Positions 9,423 through 18,052 of a stretch of 64,000 nt of DNA are shown here, piece by piece (positions within the stretch are counted from its first letter, which is position 1; each line of letters opens with the position of its first letter). The DNA is from Polynucleobacter sp. JS-JIR-5-A7 (GTDB lineage Bacteria; Pseudomonadota; Gammaproteobacteria; Burkholderiales; Burkholderiaceae): the NCBI RefSeq assembly GCF_018687935.1, contig NZ_CP061308.1, forward strand, positions 552,048-616,047, in the 5' to 3' direction. The position numbers were made by a program, and so were the translations under genes. The notes under the pieces are model-generated. The model saw only the letters and a program-made list of their open reading frames with translations. It ran no database searches and was not told the origin of the DNA.

Positions 9423-9453
9423 CTGTCATTTTTCTTGTATATTAGAAACATAT
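9423..9453 (+). promoter_or_regulatory. Shared 31-bp upstream element, copy A (TctC-mdc operon)
   Basis: It matches 16550-16580 at 26 of 31 positions without gaps. It contains a TGTCAT hexamer and, 17 bases later, AACATA, which could be -35/-10 boxes, with TATATTAG between them. It ends 24 bases before the TctC start. I infer a promoter with an overlapping regulator site. Confidence 0.6.
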
Positions 9454-9477
9454 CAGATAAAAAATATGGAGATAGTA

Positions 9478-10461
9478 ATGGCAATAAAAAGACGAGGTGC
9501 GCTTAAGCTTATATTGGGCTTTCTAGCAGGGTTTAGTTCTTTGCCATCTTGGAGTCAGGTTTGGCCGGATCGCTCAATAAAGTTTATTTTGGGGTATACG
9601 ACTGGGGGCTCTAGCGATGCAACAGCTAGAATTATTGGCAGGCCGCTTGAGCAATTGATTAAGCAATCTGTCATTATTGATTACAAGCCTGGCGCAGGCG
9701 CATCAATTGGAGCGGAGTATGTTGCTAAAGCTTCACCGGATGGGTATACGATTGGATTGGAGGATACGGGTCCTCTTTGTATTGCGCCAAATTTACGTAA
9801 AGTCGCTTATGACCCACTAACTGATTTCACGCCCTTATCTTATGTTTGTACTACGGGCTTAGTATTAATTGTTAATCCAGACTTAGATGTGAAAAACGTT
9901 CAGGAACTCATTGTTTTAGCCAAAGCTAAGCCAGGTCAATTAAGCTATGCTAGCTCAGGGGTAGCCTCAGTACATCACCTTGCTGGCGAGCTATTTAAGT
10001 TTAAAGCTGGGATATCACTTTTGCATGTTCCATATAAAGGTGCTGGACCAGCAATGACTGACTTAATTGGCGGGCAGGTGCCGATTATGTTTGCGACGAT
10101 TGGACCAGCATTGCAGATGATTGCTGCAGGAAAAGCGCGTCCATTGGGGGTTACTTCAATAACGCGTTCAGCATCAATACCAAATGTGCCAACAATTGCT
10201 GAGCAGGGCTTGAAAGGTTATGAGGCAGTACTCCGATTCATGGTAATGGGTCCCGCCAAGATGCCGCCTGCGATTACAAGCAAATTACAGGCAGACTATA
10301 AAACAGTCATTAGCGATTCAACTGTAGTCACCGAGCTGAAAAAACTTGGTAATGACGAAATTATGTACAAAACACCTACAGAAATTTTGACGCTCATTCA
10401 AGATGATTACCGCAAGTGGGGAGCATTGATTCGTGAAGCTAAGATAACGTTGGATAGCTAA
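9478..10461 (+). CDS. TctC/Bug-type periplasmic solute-binding protein
   Basis: This protein of about 327 residues has an N-terminal export signal (basic KRRGALK, then a hydrophobic stretch ending about SWSQ). The Bug-family body follows: WPDRSIKFILGY, PGAGASIGAEYVAKASPDGYT and LLHVPYKGAGPAMTDLIGGQV. Such proteins bind carboxylates and hand them to TctAB permeases; no TctAB gene is in the window. ATG at 9478 has a GGAG site at the right distance and is preferred over 9403 and 9463. It is the first gene of the mdc operon, mdcA starting one base after its stop, so a malonate-related carboxylate is a likely ligand. The usual MdcLM transporter is absent. Confidence 0.88.
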   Translation: MAIKRRGALKLILGFLAGFSSLPSWSQVWPDRSIKFILGYTTGGSSDATARIIGRPLEQLIKQSVIIDYKPGAGASIGAEYVAKASPDGYTIGLEDTGPLCIAPNLRKVAYDPLTDFTPLSYVCTTGLVLIVNPDLDVKNVQELIVLAKAKPGQLSYASSGVASVHHLAGELFKFKAGISLLHVPYKGAGPAMTDLIGGQVPIMFATIGPALQMIAAGKARPLGVTSITRSASIPNVPTIAEQGLKGYEAVLRFMVMGPAKMPPAITSKLQADYKTVISDSTVVTELKKLGNDEIMYKTPTEILTLIQDDYRKWGALIREAKITLDS

Positions 10462-10462
10462 A

Positions 10463-12118
10463 ATGTCAGTAGAGGAGAAGTTATGGGACATACTCCTACG
10501 AAATAAGCGTAGTCGACTCGAACGCGCAAGTCATATTACCTCATCAAAAATTATTCCTCATGTTGACATAGTACGTTTATTTGAGGCCGTAATTGAGTCG
10601 GGAGATAAGATTTGCATTGAAGGGAATAATCAAAAGCATGCTGATTTTCTCTCTGAACAGCTTACTCTCATCGATCCAAAGAAGATCAATGGCTTACATA
10701 TAGTGCAATCTAATATTGCACTATCTTCTCACTTGGATATTTTTGAAAAAGGAATAGCAAAAAAATTAGATTTTTGCTATTCAGGTGAGCAGGGTGTCCG
10801 ACTTGGCAGACTTATCAAGGAGCATATCGTTGAGGTAGGTGCAATTCATACATATCTTGAGTTGTATAGCCGATATTTCGTAGACCTTACACCTAGGGTT
10901 TCAATGATTGCGGCACAAAGTGCTGATAAGCATGGCAATGTATACACTGGATTTAATACTGAGGATACGCCCCCTATTGTTGAAGCAACAGCTTTTAAAA
11001 ATGGGCTAGTGATTGTTCAAGTAAATGAGCTAGTTGAAGAAGTTCCGAGGATTGATATTCCAAGTGATTGGATTTCTTTTGTTGTTAAGGCGCCTAGACC
11101 TCACTATATAGAACCAATATTCACCCGGGATCCTGCTTTGATTACCGAGGTTCAAATTCTGATGGCTATGATGGTTATCAAAGGCATCTATGAGCCCTAT
11201 GGAATTAATCGCCTAAATCATGGCATTGGTTTTGATACTGCAGCAATTGAACTGATACTGCCAACTTATGGTGAATCACTTGGTCTTAGAGGTAAGATTT
11301 GTGAGTATATGAGCGTGAATCCTTGCCCCACCTTAATTCCGGCTATTGAGTCAGGATTCGTTAAGAATATACATTGTGCTGGCTCGGAATTGGGGATGGA
11401 AGATTACATTACAGCTCGTCCCGACATTTTCTTTAACGGTCCCGATGGTTCAATGCGATCGAACCGAGCTTTTTGTCAGCTGGCAGGTCACTATGCCGAT
11501 TTATTTATTGGCTCAACCTTACAGATTGATGTAGAAGGTAATTCATCCACTGCAACATTGAATCGAATTGCTGGTTTTGGAGGCGCTCCTAATTTTGGCT
11601 CCGATTCAAGAGCAAGGCGACATTCTAGTAAAGCCTGGTTAATGGCCGGTAAAGAAAGTATGAAGCCAGAGAACTCAACGATGCCTCGTGGTAGGAAATT
11701 AGTAGTGCAAATCGTGGAGACATTCAAAGAAAAAATGCAACCTACTTTTGTAGAGCGACTAGATGCTTGGCAGCTCATGGATGATTTTCAATTAGACTTG
11801 CCGCCTGTTATGGTTTATGGTGATGACATTACACATCTCGTGACCGAGGAGGGTATTGCACATCTTCATAAGTGTAAAAATCTGCAAGAAAGAGAGCAGG
11901 CAATTCGGGGTGTCGCTGGATACACTCCAGTTGGTTTAAAGCGCAATGAAAGCCAAGTAGGGGCATTGATTGCCAGAGGCATTATTCAGCGCCCTCAAGA
12001 GTTAGGAATTGATCCACGCATGGCTACTCGAAATTTATTAGCTGCTCGTTCAATTAAAGATTTGGTGAATTGGTCTGACGGCCTCTATAGACCCCCTAAA
12101 CGATTTAGGAATTGGTAA
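10463..12118 (+). CDS. mdcA: Malonate decarboxylase alpha subunit (malonate:ACP transferase)
   Basis: This 551-residue protein matches the MdcA family length. It swaps acetyl for malonyl on the acyl-carrier subunit in the soluble malonate decarboxylase complex. The start MSVEEKLWDILLRNKRSRLERA, GLRGKICEYMSVNPCPTLIPAI and IAGFGGAPNFGSDSRARRHSS are characteristic; the last resembles CoA-transferase active-site regions. mdcC starts three bases after its stop. The order A-C-D-E-G-B-H is the one known from Acinetobacter-type mdc operons. The reading frame appears intact throughout. Confidence 0.95.
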   Translation: MSVEEKLWDILLRNKRSRLERASHITSSKIIPHVDIVRLFEAVIESGDKICIEGNNQKHADFLSEQLTLIDPKKINGLHIVQSNIALSSHLDIFEKGIAKKLDFCYSGEQGVRLGRLIKEHIVEVGAIHTYLELYSRYFVDLTPRVSMIAAQSADKHGNVYTGFNTEDTPPIVEATAFKNGLVIVQVNELVEEVPRIDIPSDWISFVVKAPRPHYIEPIFTRDPALITEVQILMAMMVIKGIYEPYGINRLNHGIGFDTAAIELILPTYGESLGLRGKICEYMSVNPCPTLIPAIESGFVKNIHCAGSELGMEDYITARPDIFFNGPDGSMRSNRAFCQLAGHYADLFIGSTLQIDVEGNSSTATLNRIAGFGGAPNFGSDSRARRHSSKAWLMAGKESMKPENSTMPRGRKLVVQIVETFKEKMQPTFVERLDAWQLMDDFQLDLPPVMVYGDDITHLVTEEGIAHLHKCKNLQEREQAIRGVAGYTPVGLKRNESQVGALIARGIIQRPQELGIDPRMATRNLLAARSIKDLVNWSDGLYRPPKRFRNW

Positions 12119-12120
12119 AT

Positions 12121-12447
12121 ATGGAACTATTAAATTATGAATTTGGCCCCTGGGAGATCGTTAGAACCCCAAAAAATAAGACCTCAATTATTGTTGGCGT
12201 TGTAGGGTCAGGCAACTTAGAGGTTTTATTGGAGGTTGCCGAAATCAATGGAAAAAGTAAGGTTTGTGTTGAAACCTCAGTCAATGGATTTTCTGAAACA
12301 TGGCAAGCTGTCCTACGGGATTTTACAAATCAATATCAATTCTCCAATACTTTAATCACGATTAATGATGGTGGCGCAACACCGGCGGTAGTTCAGCTGA
12401 GATTGATGCAAGCAGCACAGCAGTGGAGAAGCCATTATGAAGATTGA
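12121..12447 (+). CDS. mdcC: Malonate decarboxylase acyl-carrier (delta) subunit
   Basis: This 108-residue protein carries the prosthetic group of the complex. The GVVGSGNLEVLL motif puts the acceptor serine at about residue 30, where the family attaches 2'-(5''-triphosphoribosyl)-3'-dephospho-CoA made by MdcB and MdcG. NDGGATPAVVQLRLMQA near the C terminus is also family-typical. ATG at 12121 is preferred to the TTG at 12112, which overlaps mdcA. It overlaps mdcD by 11 bases. Confidence 0.93.
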   Translation: MELLNYEFGPWEIVRTPKNKTSIIVGVVGSGNLEVLLEVAEINGKSKVCVETSVNGFSETWQAVLRDFTNQYQFSNTLITINDGGATPAVVQLRLMQAAQQWRSHYED

Positions 12448-13333
12448 AAATACTATTGGTATCAGGGAATCCACTGCTCGTCAGCGAGTACTTTCAATAT
12501 TAGATAACGATACATTCAAAGAGTATTTACCTCCATCCGACAGGGTATTTAGTCCGCACTTAAAGAGTTTGGGTATGCCAGTTTCATTTGATGATGGAGT
12601 CATCATTGGAGAGGGGACTATTGGCGGTCAAACTATCTATATTGCCGCCCAAGAGCCAGGTTTTATGGGTGGTGCAGTGGGCGAAGTACATGGCGCCAAG
12701 TTAACGGGGTTGCTTGAGAGATCTGCAATTCGGAAGCCAGCTGCTGTTGTATTGCTATTTGATACAGGCGGCGTGCGTTTACATGAGGCGAATGCAGGAT
12801 TGATAGCGATTTCTGAAATTCAAAGAGCGATGTTTAATGCTCGTAAAGCCGGAGTGCCCCTGATTGTTGTTTCAGCTGGAGCAAATGGTGTATACGGTGG
12901 CATTGGGATTATTTCTCGCTGTTGTGACTATATTGTGATAACCGAAGAGGGGCGTCTCTCTGTTTCTGGCCCTGAAGTGATTGAGTCGCAAAAAGGTGTG
13001 GAAGAGTTTGACGCTAGAGACCGTGCGCTAGTTTGGCGGACTATGGGTGGTAAACACCGCTATCTAATAGATGAGGCGCAAACTTTTGTAAAGGATAGTG
13101 TTGAGGATATTCGGAATGCTTTGTTGCCATATTTTAAGAAGCCTATTCCAATCAATCTTGACTCTGTGATAGATGAGCATCAACAGTTAGGTGAGCGCTT
13201 AAGAAAATATGGCAAGGCCAATGATGCCCTAGATATTTGGAAAGATATGGGTATCGCCAATCCTGCGAGTATTCCTTCTTTGGATTTTGATGCTTTTATG
13301 AAAATTGCAAATCAAGTGCGAGAAAATGGATAA
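12437..13333 (+). CDS. mdcD: Malonate decarboxylase beta subunit
   Basis: This 298-residue crotonase/carboxyltransferase-fold subunit decarboxylates malonyl-S-ACP together with MdcE. Visible family features are ESTARQRV near the N terminus, AVGEVHGAKLTGLLE, VVLLFDTGGVRLHEANAGL and NGVYGGIGIISRCCDYIV (oxyanion-hole glycines). SGPEVIESQKGVEEFDARDR follows. It overlaps mdcC by 11 and mdcE by 8 bases, so the subunits are translationally coupled. Confidence 0.94.
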   Translation: MKIENTIGIRESTARQRVLSILDNDTFKEYLPPSDRVFSPHLKSLGMPVSFDDGVIIGEGTIGGQTIYIAAQEPGFMGGAVGEVHGAKLTGLLERSAIRKPAAVVLLFDTGGVRLHEANAGLIAISEIQRAMFNARKAGVPLIVVSAGANGVYGGIGIISRCCDYIVITEEGRLSVSGPEVIESQKGVEEFDARDRALVWRTMGGKHRYLIDEAQTFVKDSVEDIRNALLPYFKKPIPINLDSVIDEHQQLGERLRKYGKANDALDIWKDMGIANPASIPSLDFDAFMKIANQVRENG

Positions 13334-14027
13334 GATCGATCAAGTTTGTAGCAAAGTATTTCCTTTGGGTTATAAGATCTCTATCCATGGCGACTTGGTA
13401 TCGGGCAGAGCCAATACATCCAAGGAAGAGGTTGCACTCATTGGAACCTTAAATCAGGCGGCCATAGGGGTTGATTTAGCTTTTGAATTAGCAGGCAAAG
13501 TCTTGGATGTAGTTAAGCACCACCCCAGAATGCCCATCATTATTTTGGTAGATACTCAAGGGCAGAAATTGTCGCGACGCGATGAATTGCTTGGTAATGC
13601 TGGGTATCTTTCTCATCTTTCAAAATGTTTTGAGGTAGCAAGAGATCGCAGCCATAGAATCATTAGTATTATCTACAACGAGGCGGTTAGCGGGGGGTAT
13701 CTTGCGCTAGGAATGATTGCTGATCAGTCCTTTGCACTCTCGGATGCTCAGATTCGGGTGATGGCGTTACCAGCAATGTCGCGGATTACGCAAATTCCTT
13801 TGGAGAGATTGGAGGAGTTGTGTAAAAGCTCCTCTATTTTTGGCCCTGGTGTTGAAAACTATGTTGCACTGGGAGCTCTTGAGAAGATTGACGATGCCCA
13901 TTTGGCATCTTTAATTGAGGTTGCAATCAGCAATCAATCGAACTCTGATGACAGAGCTAAACTGGGGCATGAAAGAGGCGGAAGAAATAAGGCCTATACC
14001 GTGATTGAATCAATCATTCAGACTTGA
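13326..14027 (+). CDS. mdcE: Malonate decarboxylase gamma subunit
   Basis: This protein of about 233 residues is the second half of the carboxyltransferase-like decarboxylase core. IHGDLVSGRA, IILVDTQGQKLSRRDELLG and IYNEAVSGGYLALGMIAD are MdcE-typical. The start is ATG 13326 inside the mdcD stop (ATGGATAA) rather than the upstream codon at 13305. A 12-base gap separates it from mdcG. Confidence 0.93.
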   Translation: MDKIDQVCSKVFPLGYKISIHGDLVSGRANTSKEEVALIGTLNQAAIGVDLAFELAGKVLDVVKHHPRMPIIILVDTQGQKLSRRDELLGNAGYLSHLSKCFEVARDRSHRIISIIYNEAVSGGYLALGMIADQSFALSDAQIRVMALPAMSRITQIPLERLEELCKSSSIFGPGVENYVALGALEKIDDAHLASLIEVAISNQSNSDDRAKLGHERGGRNKAYTVIESIIQT

Positions 14028-14039
14028 TGCTCGGTTGGA

Positions 14040-14717
14040 ATGAATAAGCTCATACGCTGGCGGCATCGTCGAATTTGGGTTGAGCCTAGTAGCATCGGTT
14101 CAATCAGGGGTCTTAGTGAACTTCCTATCGATGAGCGTCAATTTCTTGAGAACTGGATCATATCTGGCAAGCCTTTAGTAGGAAGGGCTATAAACCCCTG
14201 TGATGAGACTGGTAAAAATCTCTTACCGCTGGGCTTAATGCTGCATCTTGCGGGATCATCAAAAAAGCGTCTTAATCTTCAGATAGATTCCTCATTGATT
14301 CTAAAAGTGGATGAACCCTTAAGCATTAAAACGGTAATGGAGGCCCTTCCATTAAATATCGCGGTAAAGGTAAATAGTATGCTTAGTGGGTTGGCAGACT
14401 ACCCAATTCAGATTAAGGTATTTGGTTCTGTATTTTGGAGTTACGAAGGTAAGCAGAATTACATGACTGAAAATTCAGATATTGATCTCTTAATTTCATT
14501 TACTCAAAACTGTAATCTCTCTACATTATCAAAAACATTATGTCACCTATCTAATGAAATTGACTTACGTTTGGATGGTGAGTTCGAATTCATTAATGGA
14601 AATTCTGTAAGCTGGCGAGAGTTTGCGAGCAAGGCAACTGAGTTGCTTGTGAAAACAGACTCAGGTCCCAAACTCATGGCTAGACATCGGATGATGGAGG
14701 AATTCAATGTTCTCTAG
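14040..14717 (+). CDS. mdcG: Malonate decarboxylase holo-ACP synthase (phosphoribosyl-dephospho-CoA transferase)
   Basis: This 225-residue protein attaches the prosthetic group to the MdcC serine. RWRHRRIWVEP at the N terminus and a nucleotidyltransferase-like VFGSVFWSYEGK followed by ENSDIDLLISF (GS and DxD metal-binding residues, about 128-158) define the family. The C-terminal part is less similar to members I remember than the core subunits are. It overlaps mdcB by 11 bases. Confidence 0.9.
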   Translation: MNKLIRWRHRRIWVEPSSIGSIRGLSELPIDERQFLENWIISGKPLVGRAINPCDETGKNLLPLGLMLHLAGSSKKRLNLQIDSSLILKVDEPLSIKTVMEALPLNIAVKVNSMLSGLADYPIQIKVFGSVFWSYEGKQNYMTENSDIDLLISFTQNCNLSTLSKTLCHLSNEIDLRLDGEFEFINGNSVSWREFASKATELLVKTDSGPKLMARHRMMEEFNVL

Positions 14718-15585
14718 TAATGTTGATAGTCTTATTGAAAGCAAACGGCTACCCTCAGAGCAGGATACTTTGCATTTTCTTAGAAGAATTCGTAACTGTG
14801 CAGTGAAATCACTATGGTATGAGCTGATTACTTATCCTAAACCTGGCCTTGTTAGTTTGGTGGATTCTGGTAGCCACCAAGATATGGATGCGAGTACTTT
14901 TTATTCGAGCATCGTGTCTTTACGCCATTATTTTTTCCATATCGCCAGCCTGGGTTTGGAGGGCGCCAATTTTGAATTACTGCGTTCATCTGGTTTGGCT
15001 GCTGAATCTAGGATGTTGGATGCAACTGGTGGAGTGAATACCCATCGCGGAGCAATCTTTAATTTAGGAATGCTGGCTGCAGCAGCTGCATATCGATATA
15101 TGTATTCCGATACGTGCCGTAGCTTAGGTGAAATTACAGTGCAAACTTGGGGTAAGGAGCTTGCCTTGCATCATCGTAAGGCAGGTAGTCATGGGGACAG
15201 AGTGGCATCAATGTATCACGTTGGTGGTGCAATTGAGGAAGCGTTATCTGGCTACCCATCAGTCTATCAGTTAGGCCTGCCTGTATATCGCAATATTCTT
15301 GCGCAGACTTCAAGTCACGAACTAGCTTGCATACAAACTTTCTTTACGCTCCTTGCGAACGTGCAAGATACTAACCTACTTCATAGGGGTGGATGGGATG
15401 GCTTAAAAAAAGCCCAAGACTTATCTGAGGCCTTCTTGGATATCGGTGGTATCTATGCGAATGACTGGGATATGAGGGCATTGAGCGTCCATCAAAAATT
15501 GATAGAATTAAATTTAAGCCCAGGCGGTAGTGCAGATTTATTAAGTGCCTGCCTCTTTATTCATAACATTGAAGCCGATGAATAA
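14707..15585 (+). CDS. mdcB: Triphosphoribosyl-dephospho-CoA synthase
   Basis: This 292-residue protein makes the prosthetic-group precursor from dephospho-CoA and ATP for MdcG to transfer. Family signatures are YPKPGLVSLVDSGSHQDMDA (about 40-58), GGVNTHRGAIFNLGML and the late LLHRGGWDGL. It is related to CitG. Having both B and G in the operon means the island can build the holo-enzyme itself. It overlaps mdcH by 8 bases. Confidence 0.92.
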   Translation: MFSSNVDSLIESKRLPSEQDTLHFLRRIRNCAVKSLWYELITYPKPGLVSLVDSGSHQDMDASTFYSSIVSLRHYFFHIASLGLEGANFELLRSSGLAAESRMLDATGGVNTHRGAIFNLGMLAAAAAYRYMYSDTCRSLGEITVQTWGKELALHHRKAGSHGDRVASMYHVGGAIEEALSGYPSVYQLGLPVYRNILAQTSSHELACIQTFFTLLANVQDTNLLHRGGWDGLKKAQDLSEAFLDIGGIYANDWDMRALSVHQKLIELNLSPGGSADLLSACLFIHNIEADE

Positions 15586-16504
15586 GTTTGCCATCGTTTG
15601 CTCTGGCCAAGGTTCTTTAGATTCAGGAGTGTTTGCATTTTCTAGACAAGCTCCTCAGGTTGATGAGGTCATTGATGCCTTCTCTAATGAATTTCATTGG
15701 GACATGCTCTCTATAGAGGATGGCAAATTGAACTTAACATCGAATCAATTTTCACAACCTCTGACGATCGCTACAGCCTTGGCCAATTGGGAGGCAATTA
15801 GAGATGGTCTACCTAGGCCAAGTTATGTTGCCGGCTATAGTGCTGGAGAGGTAAGCGCCTTAGGTTGTTCCGGGGCAATTGATCTTAAGTCCGTAGCAAA
15901 GCTATGTAGATTACGTTGTGAAGCAATGCAAAACTTTGCTCCTGTTGATAGTGGAATGTTGGCTGTGAGAGGAATCTCAAAATTAGCATTGTTGAAGCAT
16001 CTTAACAACTCAAATTCTTATATTGCAATTTATAACGAGGATGATCACTTTGTTATCGCTGGATCCTTTAAGGAGATGGAGTTCTATGAGAAATTGCTAG
16101 GAGAGTCTGGGGTCTGGGTTAAAAGGCTCCTTGTTTCAATACCTTCCCATACACCACACATGCTAAAAGCTACGGCGCAACTCCGGATGGAAGTAGCTGC
16201 TCTAAATTTGGGTGATCAAAAGATGAGTATTCCAGTGGTTCAAGGGATTAATGGTTTGATTACCAATGACTTGACCTCAGGAGTAGATTCTATGGCTAGA
16301 GCTGTTTCAGAACCTGTCCAGTGGCAGCAATGTATGCAGACCCTGGTAGATTCTGGGGTGTCTGTTGTACTGGAGTTGGGCCCTGGAGGTAGCCTGTCTA
16401 AGATGATTTCAGGGATTTATCCTGCGATTTCAGCACGCTCAGTCTTTGATTTTCGTACCCCCCAAGGTCTTCAAAGCTGGGTTTTTCGTGAACTCGAGGC
16501 TTGA
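15578..16504 (+). CDS. mdcH: Malonate decarboxylase epsilon subunit (malonyl-CoA:ACP transferase)
   Basis: This protein of about 308 residues belongs to the FabD-like acyltransferases. It first loads the decarboxylase with malonyl. It shows CSGQGS at the N terminus, nucleophile motif AGYSAGEVSALG near residue 90, IPSHTPHM with the catalytic histidine near residue 190, and VLELGPGGSLSKM near the C terminus. ATG 15578 overlaps the mdcB stop; the longer frame from 15545 would run far into mdcB. It is the last mdc gene; no mdcR regulator follows. The next operon has a copy of the same upstream element found before TctC. Confidence 0.92.
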   Translation: MNKFAIVCSGQGSLDSGVFAFSRQAPQVDEVIDAFSNEFHWDMLSIEDGKLNLTSNQFSQPLTIATALANWEAIRDGLPRPSYVAGYSAGEVSALGCSGAIDLKSVAKLCRLRCEAMQNFAPVDSGMLAVRGISKLALLKHLNNSNSYIAIYNEDDHFVIAGSFKEMEFYEKLLGESGVWVKRLLVSIPSHTPHMLKATAQLRMEVAALNLGDQKMSIPVVQGINGLITNDLTSGVDSMARAVSEPVQWQQCMQTLVDSGVSVVLELGPGGSLSKMISGIYPAISARSVFDFRTPQGLQSWVFRELEA

Positions 16505-16549
16505 GCGCTTGGAATTAGGGAAACCCCCATCATTTGCTCTCGATAAAGT

Positions 16550-16580
16550 CTGACATTTCTCTAGTATATTAGTGACATAT
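16550..16580 (+). promoter_or_regulatory. Shared 31-bp upstream element, copy B (hydroxylase operon)
   Basis: 26 of 31 bases match 9423-9453. It has TGACAT, then 17 bases, then GACATA, as possible -35/-10 boxes, with TATATTAG in between. TATAT-N7-ATATA makes a weak inverted repeat here. It ends 37 bases before the hydroxylase start. Confidence 0.6.
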
Positions 16581-16617
16581 ATGTTTCACAAAGGCTTTAT
16601 TTAAGCAGGAGATGGCT

Positions 16618-17457
16618 ATGAGTATTGCATTCCAAGAAATGGTGATGACGGAGCGACAAAAGAAGTTTCGTAACAAATATGTTAACGAAATAAGCCCTTT
16701 TTATAATGGCCTTGTGCACATTGGTGTGATGTATGCGGTTGGAATTAGTCTCATTTATTATTGCGCTTCTAATCTACATGACGTTACTTGGGAGTGGATG
16801 GTAATCATTCCTGTAGCCATTGCTGGAAATTTTGTTGAGTGGGCGATGCATAAATATGTCATGCACCGTTTAATTGATGTCTTTGCGCTGCGCGCAATCT
16901 ATGATCGCCATACACGCCAGCATCATCAATACTTCACCGATACTGACTACACGATTGATACCACCAAGGAATTTAGAATTGTTTTCTTCCCTTGGCGCGT
17001 ACTGATTGTCTTAGGTGTATTTGGAACGCTCTTGGGTTATGTAGCCAGCCAAATCTTCAATCCTAATGTTGGGTATTTTGTATTTATGACCATGGTTGGG
17101 CACTACTTGATTTATGAAACCTTTCACTATTGCTGTCATATTAAAGAGAATTGGTTCGTTCGAAATATGCCATTTGTAAATACGATTAGACGTCACCATG
17201 CAGCACATCACAACCTTGGCATCATGATGCATAAAAATATGAATCTGAGCTTTCCGCTAGCAGATTGGGTTATGGGCACATCTGATTTAAAACGTGGCTT
17301 ATTAGGAACCTTATTGAATGGATTTAATCAGGTACATGTAGACCCTGATTTAAAGCCTATTATTGAGAAGTTTAAGAACGGTAAGATACAAGAAGAAAAA
17401 GTCACTCTCGAAGGTCCAATTTTGACTTCTGAAGAAGCAAAAGCCTTAGAGAAATAA
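16618..17457 (+). CDS. Membrane fatty-acid-hydroxylase/sterol-desaturase family protein
   Basis: This protein of about 279 residues has at least four hydrophobic segments and the histidine clusters of integral-membrane di-iron oxygenases: HKYVMH, HTRQHH, HYCCH and RRHHAAHHN with a further HK. The family (PF04116) hydroxylates or desaturates lipids, sterols or carotenoids; the substrate here is unknown. ATG 16618 is chosen because AGGAG lies 6 bases before it, while the ATG at 16612 touches that site directly. It heads an operon with an ABM protein and a GntR regulator. Confidence 0.85.
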   Translation: MSIAFQEMVMTERQKKFRNKYVNEISPFYNGLVHIGVMYAVGISLIYYCASNLHDVTWEWMVIIPVAIAGNFVEWAMHKYVMHRLIDVFALRAIYDRHTRQHHQYFTDTDYTIDTTKEFRIVFFPWRVLIVLGVFGTLLGYVASQIFNPNVGYFVFMTMVGHYLIYETFHYCCHIKENWFVRNMPFVNTIRRHHAAHHNLGIMMHKNMNLSFPLADWVMGTSDLKRGLLGTLLNGFNQVHVDPDLKPIIEKFKNGKIQEEKVTLEGPILTSEEAKALEK

Positions 17458-17477
17458 TTGATAACACTACTTATCTC

Positions 17478-18047
17478 ATGACCTACGCTGTTTTCTTTGA
17501 TGTTCTGCCAAAAAAAGGTTTTACAGACGCCTATTTTGGAATGGCGGCTGGCTTAAAGCCTATTGTAGAAAAGAATCCTGGATTTATTTCAGTGGAGCGC
17601 TTTGAAAATTTAGGCCAAGCTGGCTGGTATCTATCCTATTCGCAGTGGGTGGATGAGAATGCGCTAGGCTCATGGCGCTGTCAACATGATCATCATGGCG
17701 CCCAAGTTTGTGGCAGAAATTTAGTCTTGGAAGATTATCGATTGAGGGTGGGTAGTGAGCAAAGTAGTAGCTCAGATAAATCTTGCATCCTAGCTTTAGT
17801 CGGTGATTTTTCTGCTGTACAGACAGCTACTGAGAGTGCCACAAAATCCTTTGTGAATGCTGCAAGATTATTTAAGGGTGTAATCAATCCAGCGCGAGGT
17901 ATTGCTTTATTCGATTGTGATTTTGACAGTGCCTTAAAAGCAAAGGACTCTTTAGCTGTTCAGAAGTCATTTGATTTTGGTTTCTACGAAGTTCAGCGGG
18001 ATTATGGAATGTTTGATCGAGCGCAAGCACCCAGCGTTTTTGCTTAA
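17478..18047 (+). CDS. ABM-domain (antibiotic biosynthesis monooxygenase-like) protein with unknown C-terminal half
   Basis: This protein has 189 residues. The first 95 or so fit the dimeric alpha-beta-barrel ABM fold: YAVFFDVLPKKGFTDAYF, then PGFISVERFENL and SYSQWVDENALGSWR with HDHHGAQ. The second half (about 95-189) has the look of a second barrel-like domain (ILALVGDF, GIALFDCDF, YEVQRDYGMFD), but I do not recognise it. ABM proteins can be cofactor-free oxygenases or small-molecule-binding partners. It lies 20 bases behind the membrane hydroxylase and 5 before the GntR gene, so a joint role in one oxidation is inferred. Confidence 0.7.
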   Translation: MTYAVFFDVLPKKGFTDAYFGMAAGLKPIVEKNPGFISVERFENLGQAGWYLSYSQWVDENALGSWRCQHDHHGAQVCGRNLVLEDYRLRVGSEQSSSSDKSCILALVGDFSAVQTATESATKSFVNAARLFKGVINPARGIALFDCDFDSALKAKDSLAVQKSFDFGFYEVQRDYGMFDRAQAPSVFA

Positions 18048-18052
18048 AGAAC

